DNA of 64,000 nt. Source: Heliocidaris erythrogramma (Eukaryota; Echinodermata; Echinoidea; Camarodonta; Echinometridae). Each line of letters starts with the position of its first letter. The stretch's first letter is position 1. Position numbers and translations under genes: made by a program. The notes beneath the pieces were generated by a model. The model saw nothing but the letters and a program-made list of their open reading frames with translations. It searched no databases and was not told the DNA's origin. This document shows, piece after piece, positions 1 to 13,900 of this stretch. The stretch is taken from NCBI GenBank assembly GCA_025617745.1, contig CM046858.1:36411119-36475118 (forward strand), in the 5' to 3' direction.

Positions 1-1831
1 CCCAACTTTGACAACTCATTTGAGTTGGGGAAAAATCAAAAGCATAAGAAATTTTGCCCCCCAAATACCATGCAACGAAAAAACAAGGGCCAAACTTTTT
101 ATTGTATTGACTATTTGAAGACGATTATTCCTAGATGTCTTTGCTTTTTATGTCATTAAGAATTTAAAAAGTTGAACTTCAGTTGAACTGAAGAGAATCT
201 GACAAAGCGTAGAACTACTACAAGTACTCGCAAACACATCTTTGTAGACTAACGTTAGTACTATAAAGTGTACGGTACATGCCGTCTCCCTAGTAAAAGT
301 TCGACAACAAATAGCACTATCAACCGTGAATGCAACTCGCAAATTGAGGCACAATCACAAATGAAATTGGAAAGGAAATGTTTCCACCACTCTAAAAAAT
401 CGTGAAGAGATATCTTACATAGGTGCATATTCCATCAAAGGTTCCGTATGTGACTTCCAAAGACAGAAAAATACATAATACAGCATGATGGTTTCGAAGA
501 GGAAATTGAAAACGTCGTCACGACGATTTGCAAGCTCAAACATGTGCTTGCCATGACCAAAGATCGTGAAAAGAAAGATAGGACACTCTCCCGATTGTGT
601 AAAGGGTCCGATGTAACGGCCACTTACGTTACATAAAATTAGGGGGAGACGGGAATGCCCTATTTTACCTTTTAAGATCTTTGCCATGACTTACAATGTC
701 TATGCTTATATTGCAGGTTAATGCGCACGCCACGTGCGCTATGAAAAATCCTCTGCGATAATGTCCGTTCTCCATTCAAAATACACACATCTCCGCGAAG
801 GATCCTGCAAGGATACAACCGCCCTGAAATAGCGCGGAGGTTGAGGGGTGCCATCGATCTCAACACATACAAAGAGTGTGCTCAAAAGACAAATTAGAAC
901 TTACTAAGCGCCTTCGTACCCATTACAATAGCTCACAGAACAGAAAACATCTACCGGGGTGGCTGATTTAAGCACTTTACTGGAGCTCAATAGAGAGCTT
1001 CGTACAAGTGCTCTGTCAGCCTCGGAAGACCATACGAGGCCGTGTTTGTAACTATATTGATAAGATATGTAGTTATTAGTTCTGAATTATATTTATTACT
1101 GAAAATATTTCAGTACTTGAAAGATAAGTAGATCTACATCGTTGGAGATAGAGCACAGGCTTACTGTAGTGTAGTGTTAGATCTAACGTTGGTCCCGTCC
1201 ATTCCAATACGTGTGGTGATTTTGGAGGCGGTTTATTTTTCTCTGTTGCGGCCCATAGGCCGCACCCCGACTTTGGGATCATATTTTGAGTGAAAATAGT
1301 GCGGCCTTTCCGCCGGCGAATACGGTATTCTATTTTTTCAAAATTTGGTTCGTTTAACCCAAATTTGCTGTTATTTGGCGTATTTACCACGGAGATGTTT
1401 TTGTTTTTACCCGAAAAGCGGGTTGGTGGTTTATTTCTCGCATGCAGTACTCCTAAATCCGCCTGGACGTACACTGTAAACTAGGTGCAGGCATTGGCGG
1501 GTCTCCTGCTGCACCAGCAGGTACTGGGCGATTTTTTTTTCAATTTGTTTTTCACTGATAACATCACAGCTTAAGCACCTGTTTTGGTTGAACAGAATTT
1601 AATATGGACTTTGCTGTCATGGAAGTTTACATTTAAGAATATAGCCTACATTATCAATTTAATAAAATAAGTTTGCTTACACCTGTAACTGTTTTTTGTT
1701 GTTGTCTGGTCATAAAATAGACTTTCTTGGATTAAATACCTATGTTCCTGTACTAATGGTGGTTCTTTGTTGCTACCTTTGACCCTCTTTCCGACCAAGT
1801 TAAATGCTCCCCCTGTTTGTTTGTATTGCAG
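1..1831. other. Upstream stretch with no recognised gene
   Basis: Several short open frames occur, the longest on the minus strand at 1076-1474 (132 codons), but none matches a family I know and none has convincing splice borders. Around 1195-1525 the composition is slightly richer in CpG and holds a small inverted repeat (GCGGCC.CATA.GGCCGC near 1249-1263), so it could contain a 5' noncoding exon or promoter of the SENP gene. I cannot prove this. Confidence 0.3.
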
Positions 1832-1952
1832 CCCTGACAGAAGTAGAGAAAAGCCCATCATTAGGCTTCTCACAGAGTTTCACTGTTTTCAATCAACAGT
1901 CATCCTCACCAGCAGTTAGCAATAGTTCAACAAGACCTTCTTCGTCAACGGA
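1832..1952 (+). CDS. SENP6/SENP7-like: SENP6/7-like exon, N-terminal Ser-rich linker
   Basis: Acceptor TTGTATTGCAG before it and donor GTAAGT after it. It encodes a Ser/Thr/Gln-rich stretch starting [16 protein letters not shown]. It starts in phase with one base missing and ends with two bases (GA), which the next exon completes to Asp. No fold is expected. It is the first exon I can support; the start codon lies upstream. Confidence 0.7.
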
Positions 1953-4900
1953 GTAAGTTCTGAAGAACAAAGTAGAACCAGGTTTTAGAGACGGTGTAAA
2001 GTACTGAGAAGACTGAAAAGTCTGCTTTGTTGCAATGTTTATTTCAGGTCATGAAATAGTGATTAGGTATGTTGTATTATCATTCTTTTTTTTGGGGGGG
2101 GGGGAGGGGGTAGGTGGGGGGTTATTGTTATTAAAAATTCAATTCTTGGATATAGGTTTTTCATTTCACTGTCTTTTATTCCTTTTTATCCCATTACCAA
2201 TTAAGTGAATAATATAATCAACATTACTAGTGCTTTCACTGGATATTCTGATAGGTCTTTAATAGTCAAATACTTGTAGCAATCAGAAAATGAATGCATA
2301 GATGCAGTTTATGTTTGTAAGTCGTATCATGCACCTAATTGGACTCGCCTCACTTTAATAATAATTCACCCTTTGAATTCTCTATTTCAATTTTTTCATT
2401 GACCTTGTAGCGAAGAAGTTGAAGTGGTCAGCACTAATTTATCGGATGCTTCAAAATCATCAGCACAACTACATATAGTCCTGTCAAATCAACATCGTGA
2501 TCCACAGGTAAAGAAAAAGCCTCTTTAATCCTATGGGAAGCCAGGTTAAATCTGGTTTAAAAACAAAGTTGAGTTCTCATCATGCAATTTCAATCTTCAA
2601 AGTAACTGTCTCAAATTGGGAAAGGTTGATCATGTGTACATAAGAATAGGTGTGGACTGTGAACCTTTGGAACCATAAAAAAAGTGACAAATTCTCGCTA
2701 CCTCAAATATGCAATTTTCGACGTAGAGGGCAATATTATGCATGGAAATGGTCCGCATCTTCGTCAACTTCACTTCCGGTCCGTATTGAAATACTACGGC
2801 TTATGAATAGAATGAGTGCTAAAATGCTTAATTTTTGGATCGCATGACATAAACCACTCAAATTTTGAAAACGCAACCAATTGTCTCAATAAATCATGGT
2901 ATCTTTTCAAACATGTCGGTTAATTTATACTCAAACTCGAGGATTTTTGTAATACCTGTGTACATTTTCAATGCAAAAAGACAAACACTTGTCGACCCAA
3001 TCGGGATATTGTCAGGACTGCGCATGCGTGGTTTGCATGACAAATGCCATCTGTTGGCGAAATTGCGTATTTGGGGTAGCGAGAATTTACCCAATCTCGA
3101 TGAATAGCACATGCACTTCACGCAGAAATGAACATATGAGACTGCACACACATCAGCTATTTCTCGTCATATATCGAATATGAGGGCATTTGAAGAGCAA
3201 TCCGTTTTCAGGGATTTCTAGATGTTCTTCCAAATTGACATAAAAGGAATGAGAAAGCTCACAAATTGTTTTTCACTTTTTTTAGAACTCAACCTTCTCC
3301 TTAACTAGTCCACTTTATATTGAGTGCAAAGTGGCATGCTCTGTGTTCTATAAAACTTACCATAATTCTGTAACAAAATGAATTTAAAAAATGAATCCAG
3401 TATTGAAATGAAGAAAACCAACAAATTAATTTCATGTTGGCATGTTTTTTGTTTGTTCATGTATTTACAGAATTATGGTAATTTTTATGGAATAAGGAGG
3501 TCGACACCCGACGCTCCATAAATCAATGGACTAAATCTGTCCACTTAAACCTAGACTAATCTTAGTACCGGTATGCTTTTAAAACTACCAGCCATTGAAT
3601 ATTGGTGACCATCTCTTGGAATTGTCATCTTACTATTTCCTGCTCATGCTGACAAATTCATCATAATACCCCACACTTTGCAGAGGTGGTGTTGTCGAAT
3701 GGTTCGAACATTTGGCTGGATATGTAAGTCGTGGGTTCAAGTCCCGGCATGGAACTTATGTTCCTTGGTATGACATTCACGTTAATCTACATTTGTCATT
3801 TGCCATACTTGATTCAAGGAGAGGAATATGCCAGTTCGTAGATGCAATCTGAGCATCATCTGTGACAAGTTCTAAAGCCCGCTGACACGAATACTTGATA
3901 TGCGCTCATGAATGTCATGCAATAATTATTCATTTATGCCTCAATGGTGCGTTCCATGACATCCAGGTGGAAGTACTCCTTTTAAAGAAGGAAACATAAG
4001 TTATGCATGAGGCATCTCTATCACTCCCAGGGTGATTTTTCTAAAGTGCACAAAAAGGGTACCCTCCATGTTCAAAATATCTGGATATTTGGGCCATTTG
4101 GGACATGTGCTCTATTTGGTATTTTGGCAGTACATGTACTTACATGTATATTCATTATGTACCATGTTAACCTTTTGGCCACTGAATTGTCTAATTCCCA
4201 TAACTCATGACCCACCCGGTTCCAGTGGGCAATGGGTTAATAGGAATTAAAGCCAAGGTAATAGTTTACAAAAGGTTATTAAGGAGAAGTTGCTTCAATG
4301 CGTTATGCTTTATATTACCACTGACTGGAGAGATATATCTGTATATATATATATATACAGTCAAACTTGCTTTAGCGACCACCTGTTTCTCATTGAAATA
4401 TGTACTTAAGGAACCTGTACATAAAGACCACCTGCTCTTAAAGACCGCTTTTCTTGTCTCCCGTGAGCGGTCTTTATTATACAGGTTTAACTGTATAGTT
4501 TATTATGCTTAGTAAATTTTTCTCCAAGAAAATCGTGAAGACACTCACAAAGCCCACTATTATGTTTCTGAACAGTAGATTTGTCTTCAAATTAAACACA
4601 CATTTTCTGTCTTCAGTGAGCTGTACTCTAATCCATTAATTTCTTGATTTTTAAATTGACTTTTTAAAGGTACGATTTACATCTTTATTGTAATTTTAAT
4701 TCTCCTCCTGTGGTCTGTTCATGTTTTTATTTTTTCTCCAGGCATATAACAGGAAAGACTCCAAAGCAATTCCCAAGAAAACTGCATCACCTGCCAAACA
4801 TAGTTCCCCAGGTTTCAGTCAGAGTACTTGGAACGGCGTGCAGACACAGAAGCATGAAATCAAGCTTAACATTGTAAAGGCGGGAGGTGACAGGTTGGTC

Positions 4901-7900
4901 AAGTTTCTTTTCCTTGCGTAAAATTCAAGATCAAGATATTGTACAAAACAGTCTCCATCTAGCGAATATATGACACATTAGTTGATATAAAAAATTGGTC
5001 GAGATCGAATTATTAACCAAAAATATAAACATTTTGGTAGCAAGGTTTTATTATGAGTTGATTCTCAGATTTGTTGGAGAAATAGAGGCATGTCATGCTT
5101 TTAACACATTTACTGATGGCATTGTCACTTTTTTGTTATAAATCTTTGTGATTTTATAGACAGATTATTTGATGGGCAATTCCATGATTAAGTGGACATC
5201 AGGCCAAACTTTCTTTCTCAAATTCAGGTCGATTTTGGGGGTTTAAATACAGGAATTGTTTTTACAAAGGGGGTTCATACTCGCCAAAAACAATTTTATT
5301 TAATATGGCCCTTTATAGAAGAATCCGAACCATACACAAATTTAGATAGATGGGACTTCACACAGTTTTTTAGTCATGGACAGAAATATACCGCATATTT
5401 TGTGATTAGATAATTTGTAGGGCATTTAGTCACACCAATTTAAAAGAAAGTAGGCAATAATAAGTTGTTGAAAAGGTATAAAAATCTCAAATATGTAGTA
5501 CTGGACAAACCGTAACGTGACTACTGTAGTGTTACTAACCAAGGTTTGGGGCTCTACTTAACAAATTGAGAGATACAATCTCTAAGCAATTTGGGGCAAC
5601 ATTTGTCATCATTTAAGAAGTAATCCTGATATGACTCCAAGTTTGAGGTACAATACAATAAGGAGGAATATTTTTTCAAAAACTTTGGTTTGTTTCTCAT
5701 GTCCTTTTTTGTAACGTTCTTATTACAGCTCTTATTTTATTAATTTACTTTTGATTTCTTTATGTACTGTAGACCTTTGTTAGGTGAATATATATTTGCA
5801 AGAGTAGGACTTCAGATGAAAAAGCTATTGAATTATCTGTATCAAAAATATTAAAATTTGATAAAGTGTAACGTTACTAATCATGGAATTGCCCTCATAT
5901 TTATGCTCAAAGTTTTAATTGTAGTCCATTAGATAATGATCAGAAATGTTTTCAAATTCTCTAGTTCTTAATATTAAGCATGGTATGTTTGTTTGCATGT
6001 CAAGAAACATGTGGTTTTGGGTTTCACTGACATACATGTATGTTCAACAGCAGTTATCCATGCCTTGGATAAAATGTACAAGCACTTGGTCCCGTTTCAT
6101 AAAAAAAACTTGTTATCAGTAACAACTGTTACATTTCTATCACAAACTTGCTTCCAACCAATCAGATGCAAGGATTTCAGTAGCTTATCATAACTTGTTA
6201 TTAATAACGAGTTTTATGAAACTGGGCCCTGGGCCCTCTTGCATAAAAAGTTGCGTTTAAAATTGCAACTGTTTATGCAAGAGGGCTCATATCAGTCATG
6301 ATAATTGGGATGCATAACTAAGATCAAGAACTCCTCTTGTCATTTTAGCAACCCCCCAGCTGCAATACTTGAGAAAGCTGGTTGGTGCAGAACTGCAATG
6401 AATAGCTCCTCCCCGCAGTGTGGTGGTCGAGGAAGGGGGCGAGGCAGAGGCAGGGGGAGGGGCAGAGGGGACCACAACAACCGTGGTAGTGGAAGGGGGC
6501 GGGGCCTAAGAGGGAATGCTACAGGCTTGAACATGGCAGGGTAAGACATTGTGTTTAGAAGTTAAGCGTGGATAATAAAAATAGAGAAAATATCAATAGT
6601 TTGTTTTGGAAATAAAAAATGAATAATAATAATTTAAAATTGTTGCTTTTAAGGTTACTTTGCTTCCCTAGACTTCATTCTGATTTCTGTCTTTAAAGAA
6701 AAAATGAATATATATTAAAGAAAAACTGGTTTTTAATGATGCATTTACTTTCAAAACTGAAGTTATTCTAATAATGTGACATGTGAAATGGGATGTGAAA
6801 TGTTACTCAATAAGTTTGTACAAAGTGAATGTAGTGGTGAAAGCCTATCTTTGTGTGTGTGGTTTTCTAGGAGACAGCAACAGACAACTCCTGTTTCCAC
6901 TGGGCAAGTTCCTCAAGCACACTCGAGGAACTGGCTTCATGCCCACAGGTTAGATTAAACTTGAAGAGGCAATTGCTTCATGGAAGCCATTACCGCTTCT
7001 TTTCTTTGTACTTTTCAAAATTACTCTATATGCTATATATTTCTTGGGGTTTTATTTTCGCGAATTTCGCAAATTGAGAGTGGCTCGTGAATTTAACAAC
7101 ACGCTAAAATTTACCAATGTAAGTAGCCAGTTGAATTTGCTGTTTCCTTCACAGAAGTTCACCGCTTAGCTTTGCGAAAGTACATCATCGTTGGTTCTTG
7201 TAGATCTGATAAATTTCCTGTTTTGCAAATTTAAACACTCGCTAAATAGTCTGGCTAGTTCTATTCACAAAAATTTATAGCGCATACAGTATCTGAGGGA
7301 TGAATGAAATTTGTTGTTTGAAAAAAACAAAAGCTGGCTATTTTCGGTGAACATTCATTGGTGTTACAATGTGTTTGCTGGTGTATTATCTTGAAGATGT
7401 GATGTGAAAGTTCAATCAGGAGGTGAATTATGGTCACAGTGGGAAAATTGGGAATTTATTTTTGTTCACATACAATATAGAATGTTGAAATGCTCCCAAT
7501 GTATCGATTATTAAATTAGGGAGGAAAATGATAGAATATGGATCGTTTACTCTTTCCAGGCATTAACCCCCCCCCAAAATAAAAACACCAAACAACAGCC
7601 CCCCCCCCCCCAAGAAAGAAGAAAACAAACTGAATGGGATAGATCACATATTTCAGTGTATACTTTATAATGGCCCGTATTCACGAAAGAGGTTTAAACC
7701 ATGGGTAAGGTTTAAACCTCCGTAAGCGTTCTAAAATAAGCGTAAATAAGCGCACATTGCCCATGCACGCTTAAAGAAAATATACGATTGGATTGGATTC
7801 CGTGTGCATGTATGGTTAAAAAACCCAGGAGGGGGTTTAAACCATGCTTTATACCAAACCTCCTTTGTGAATTCGGGCCCTTATGTTTCTTTTTTATGTA

Positions 7901-10900
7901 GGATACCATTTACCTCTTCAAGCTCCCAGTTGCCTGTCCAGGAGCATACCATCTCCATGATAACGACACCACACACCACAGCTGGCACCAGCAACTCCAC
8001 CAGCAACGTTGCAACCCACCTGTCCCAAAGTGTCAGCAACATGGCAAGCACCTGTCCAACTGCCAAGGAAAGTGGCAATAACTGTGCTGTATCTTCCACC
8101 CAATCATCGGTAGATCTATCCTCCAGCCCCACAGACACAACACCGAGAAATGAGGCCACGGCAACAGAAAGCAAGAAAGAAGGTATGTTACAAGGAGACT
8201 GCTCAGCAGGTAATTATTTCTTCCAAACTGAATGAAATATGATCTTATTGTGAATTCTCCCATGTCTTGTTAGGGAGCACGTATGTTGGCTTTCTTTTCG
8301 TCTGAAGCCCATATGCTTGCTATTAGCACCAAGTGTCTTGTGGACTCGCAAAAACCGTGATTACAGTAGTATGGTAGGTTAGGGGAAAGCTTTGGGACTC
8401 TTTGCGTGAGGTTGGCCTGATGCCAAATTAAATGTATCCCACATTGAAAGTTGTATTAATCAGGAATTCACAGGTACTATAAAACCAGAAATGTTTGTGT
8501 GCATGAAACTTTCGTGAATTTCGTTAGTGGTCGAGATTCGCGAAGTTTCATGCCGGGAAATAAATCACAATTGAAACAACAAATTATTGCAATTTGTGAA
8601 AGTTTCTTGCTGCAAAATTGGCTGTCTTGAACGATTCGCGAAAGTTTCTGGATTTGCAGTATGTGAATTTAAGGGTTTGACAATCATCTGTTCTGTAGTA
8701 CATTAACAGTGCTGGCAGTTCCTCATTTCACTAGTAGAAACGTTGAATACATGTTTAAGTTTGGGATTAAGTTTTGTCTAAGGATTCTAGGTATTCTAGG
8801 TTTGAATGTATGGATATCTCACAAATGGCCTTGTAGTTAGAACAGTTTAATTTGAGATTAGGAATTCAGTTATAGGCCTAGATGCTTTGGCTACTATGGC
8901 TCCATGAACTGTTTCCAACACTAGTCAAATTCCTATTAAAATTTAACCCTGGACCTTATATCTTTCCAATAACCCTATGTCTTAACCTTAAATGTAACCT
9001 AAAACTGAATTGACAAAATAAAACCTGTAGCAAATGCTGTCAGAGCAAATATAGGATCACGATAGGCCTAACACTTATTCTTGAAAACTGCATTTTAATC
9101 TGTTGTCTCTCTGTGTTATACCTTGTTCGTGGTCTAGAATGGATTGTAAAAGATGAATAGATGAAGCAATGATTACTATTGTTCATTATTGCAGAGAATT
9201 CAAATGCTGCAGGTGCTGCAAGTTCAGAGAGAGGAGAGTCTTCCCAAAGCAGTGATTCTTGTGATCCTTCAAATTCGCCCAAAGAACCCTTGGTAACTTT
9301 TCTCTCAAAGAATCATTTGTCAAAAACTCCGTGAATTTAGATTCCTCTATAAACATGAAGATATAAATTTGGCAAACCTACACTTTGTCCTTTGTTGAAA
9401 TAAAAAAGTAATTTTTAATTGAGCTTTGGAATAGGCTTATTGTCAACAATTCTGGTTGTATTTGTTTACATGTTTAATATCAGGAGAGTTTTACATTAAA
9501 TTGTTGAAAGGTATGACATGAAAGAAACTGTTTTTTTCTTTCATTTAAAAATAACAAGCATAGGAAATTTGATGTCATGATATTGTATAAAATCAAGATA
9601 TTTGTCTGCATTTACCAACATATGCCACTCTCCATCCAGATGAGTTGAATTGTTACCTGGTAGACAGAAATTTGTAGAATCAATGATCATCTTGGCAGCA
9701 TGGCTTATGAATTCACTGTGATAATATTTTAGCTTGCAATGCGCATTACAATACACTAATATACAGTGCCTCAAAAAAAATAAGTCAGAAAAAAATTTTG
9801 AAGCAAAATTTCATATCTATGAATAGCTTAGTGTCCCTTCTATTAAAAGACACCTAAAGATCGCCATATATCTTTTTGGATGCACTGTAGTAGCTGGACA
9901 AGTTAATCTCACTCATTATTAAAGATATGTTTTAGAATTCTCTAAGTTTTATGTTATTTAGCTTTTTTTTTCATGCATATTCAATAGCTGCCGTTTTCCT
10001 TTGTGTTTTCTCCCTTCCTGTAGGAAGCTCTGTGCTCACATTGTGGGGTATGGTCCACAGATGATCAATGCTGTACATTCTGTCTATTTGATTTTTCAAA
10101 AATAAAGCCAAAGAAAACCCGCCCAAGAACAATTTTTGCAACTGCAAGACCGACCTACCGTAAGAAGGACACAAAGGCATACAGAGACTCGATTGTGTCA
10201 TCTACCAAAGATTCTGTGTCAAAAACGAATGCTGTATCAGGAACGACTTCACAAGGAACAAGTGTGATGTCGAATACAGGAGACCCGCGGGTGGAAATGC
10301 ACAATCGAAGCTAATCAGCGTGAAGTCCCTTGCCTCAATTCCGGGGGTCTCTGTGAAAGCACATCCTACAAAGAAAGAAAGATTCATCGTCATGAAAAAT
10401 TTATCACCTGAAACAAAGGCCACTTCGACAGTTGCCAAGGCCCCGTCAATAGATACAAAGACATTCTACTTGAACAGGATTCAAGCGGTCAGTACGGGAG
10501 GCATTACTAAAATGGCCGCTTTGACAAAGAATACAACGGACAATGGGATCCCGAAGAGTAGGAAGAGAACCTTGAAGTCTGGAGGAGGAAGGAGAACTCC
10601 TGCAAAGCGAGCTCCACCCAAGAGAAAGGAACCAGGTGAGTTGGAACATACCAAAGACGTAAGGCTATTTTGCTAGATTAATAATCCTTTCTTGTAAAGT
10701 GCCTATCACATTATATGATATAACATCCCTATGGGCTTATCATAGATTCAACTATATCATATAGCCACTTTATTGAGGAAAGGGAAGAAATTATTTTTTT
10801 TGGTCACAAGAGCTCTTGGGGGATTCGCTGTACATATGAGACTTTCATGCTTATAACCCAGTCACACCAATGAGAGCGATACCAGACAGACAGACAGACC

Positions 10901-13900
10901 AAACACACAATCACATTACCACAAATAGTTCAGAATCGGTAGTTTGGAGTGGCGTTAGGCAATGTGACTGAGGTATTGCCAGGTAATTTATTTTTTATTT
11001 TTGTCTTGAATATCATTTCAAGCTTTGAATTTTTGTCATATCTTTTTTTTCTTGGGTTATACAATTACATTGCTTTCAATCATGAACACCTTTCATACCA
11101 GGGGAGCGTTTCATCAAGCGTTTTGTCAGTGATTTTTACCGACAAATGTTATAAGCTACTGAAATCCTTGCATCTGATTGGCTGAGAGCAAATTTGCTAG
11201 TAAAAATCACTGACAAAACGCTTGATGAAACGCTCCCCAGATGTCAAATACTGGGGTTGTATTCTGAGAATTATTTCATTTTAATTTTAGTGAAAAGATT
11301 TCTATTTTTCATAACAAAATGTTGAACTGCAGCATTTCATTGGTGTTTACGTAGATGTCTTCCATGTCAGCCACTTCTGTGCATTCATTAACTAATGATG
11401 CACTGTAAGACTATTAAAATCATTTCAGTAAGATCAAGAAAATATAAATCTCAGAATACCACCCCTGGTGAAGATCCTGGAAATGCTTTAATGTCTTTGT
11501 TCTATTGGTTTTATTCACCTGCAGAAATAGTTCTAATATCAGATAGTGAAGATGAGGAGGAAGAAAGTGCCAAACAAAAGTCTACCACAGCAGCTGCTTC
11601 AGAAGATGGTAAAAATATATATATATATTTCACAACACAGTACATTTTTCAATGATGATGATAGCAAGTGATAGTGAAGATAAAGATTGATATTTAATAG
11701 CAGTTCAGGGGGGGTGTTTCACAAAAGTTGGCCATAGAGTCATGCCTAAGTGCCAATGTGCATTCGGTATTTAACACCTACTAATCTCATTTATAGACTT
11801 TCCAATGGCACGCATCCCCTAAGCACGATCTGACCACTGCAGTGATGCGTAATATACAGCATCTAACTAGGAAATTAAGTGCGACTTTAAGTCCAACTAA
11901 ACTCTTTGTACATGCATGGATCTGGACATGGTTAGAGTTTGATTTTCATCCACTTTTGTTGTTTGTTGTTTCGAGTGATGATGATAAAGTGAAAATGAAT
12001 ATAACGCTCTAATTTTAGGAAGTAAAAGTGTTCAAGGCACAACAGCATGCATGAATATGGGCAGTGTTGGAGTTTTGAATCCTTAGCGGCTGCTTGTGTT
12101 CCTTCATAGCCAAAGTATTTTACCTACCGTTATCTTGACATACATGTCCATGTGTAGTGAGATGCAGTTCTTTTGAGACTACCTTCATGGGTATTCCAAA
12201 GACTATAACAGAAGCAGTCTATTGACCAAAAAGACAACCATTACTAGGTGATCTGTCGTAGTCGACAGATCACCTCTTATATTCGTCAGAATTTTCTTTC
12301 TTTATTTATTTATTATTTATTTATTTATTTTTATTTTCTGGCACTTTCTTGTTGCAACGAAATCTCAAAAACTTTCCGGTCAATTTTCATGACATTTCCG
12401 TCAGTCATCAGGTCATATAAGGGCAAGCTCCAAAATCTTTTTCAAGATCATCAGGTCATCATGACGTCATCCAGACGCCATTTTGTGAAATCACATTATC
12501 GTTCATATCTTCATAACAAGTCATCAAAAATGAACCATATTTGACACACATGAACTTCAGGTCAAGGGTCAACATAAAATGTCATCAAAATCCGCGCACG
12601 CATCATAACGCGCACGTACGCGCGCGTCAAAATTAAGAAATGCTCAAAATCACTTTTTAATCAAATTAGAGTACGGTTCAGGACATTTTAAGCATTTTAA
12701 AATTTTCCGTCCGTGCACGTCCGTGTGCGCGTTATGCACGCGCGCAGCGCGTACATAACGTGAAAACGCCGTTTTTTCGCATGGCTTGTCTTCCTGACAC
12801 TATTCTTGACAATTTCCAACTATTTACAGTCTTTCTCGACCTACCATAATGCCACACGCGTGCGTGAAACTTTCAAATTCGTGCGCGCGTCAATGGGCAT
12901 TCTAATGTAAAAAGTGGTAAAAACATGCCTATCTAAAATCCACCATAGCTCGTCAGAATGCACGGAAACCTCCCAATTTCTTTACATATTCTGAAAGCCT
13001 GAGAGTTGTAGATTTGAATTCATGCAGAATTTTTGCCGATCTCACGTTCTGACGTCATCCTATTTGCATATGAACTAAAAAAAATGATTTTGAAAAAATG
13101 ACGTCATCATTTTTGTATTCATTTGATAATATTTCAGTAATAAGTGGTTGATTTTCTTCCAAATTTCGATATGTTATAGCTGAGACAATTCTCTACAAGA
13201 TCAGTCACCACGGTTCTTCATTTTGATGACGTCATCACAGTGAAATTTTCAATTAAAAACGACATGTCAGAATTTCCCCTATTTGCGTGTTATGTCTATG
13301 GAAGATGATTTTTTTTCGAATCATGAATCTACATGACATCGTTCTCTGAGAAGTATCTCAGTTATTTTTGGTCTATTTCCTTCCAGATTTTAATATGTTG
13401 TAGCCTGATAAATACTCTTTCTATGAGGGTTCGGTTTTTTCAATCTGATGTCGGGATCATTGCCAATTTTAAACTACAAAATGTGATTTGAGAATCCCGT
13501 TTTTCGTTTACGTGTTCTCTATGGGAAATATTTTGGTATATTGGTCAAAGCACTTGACTCCCATTCCGGTGACCCAGGTTCGATCCCCGGTGGGTCCATA
13601 ATTTTTTTTTTTTTTTTGCTTCTTTTTGCCTGTCATTTTACCATCCTCTTCGACTATTATAACATAAACAATCACAAACCATGCAATAAACTGCCTTATT
13701 TTCCGTGTTATATCTATTAGAAAGTAGTGTGCAGTAGTTTGTGTACAACCCTACGGAAATTGTGATTCCCTGTCGTGTATTAGAGCTATGGGGTTTATCT
13801 CCCAAGCATCCTGCAATATCAAATAGTCCTATTTGACATCACAATATCTCAGAATTCGTTTAGTCAATTATCTTCAAATTTTTGTCAGTCATCAGTCCTA

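Noticed and set aside
10262-10318. Tiny intron to explain the frame change in exon 10024
   Set aside because: Candidate introns are 28 to 57 bases, far below the size of the others in this gene, and most do not restore phase.
13537-13618. tRNA gene
   Set aside because: The B box is good, but the acceptor stem does not pair and the A box is weak; it is better explained as a SINE part.
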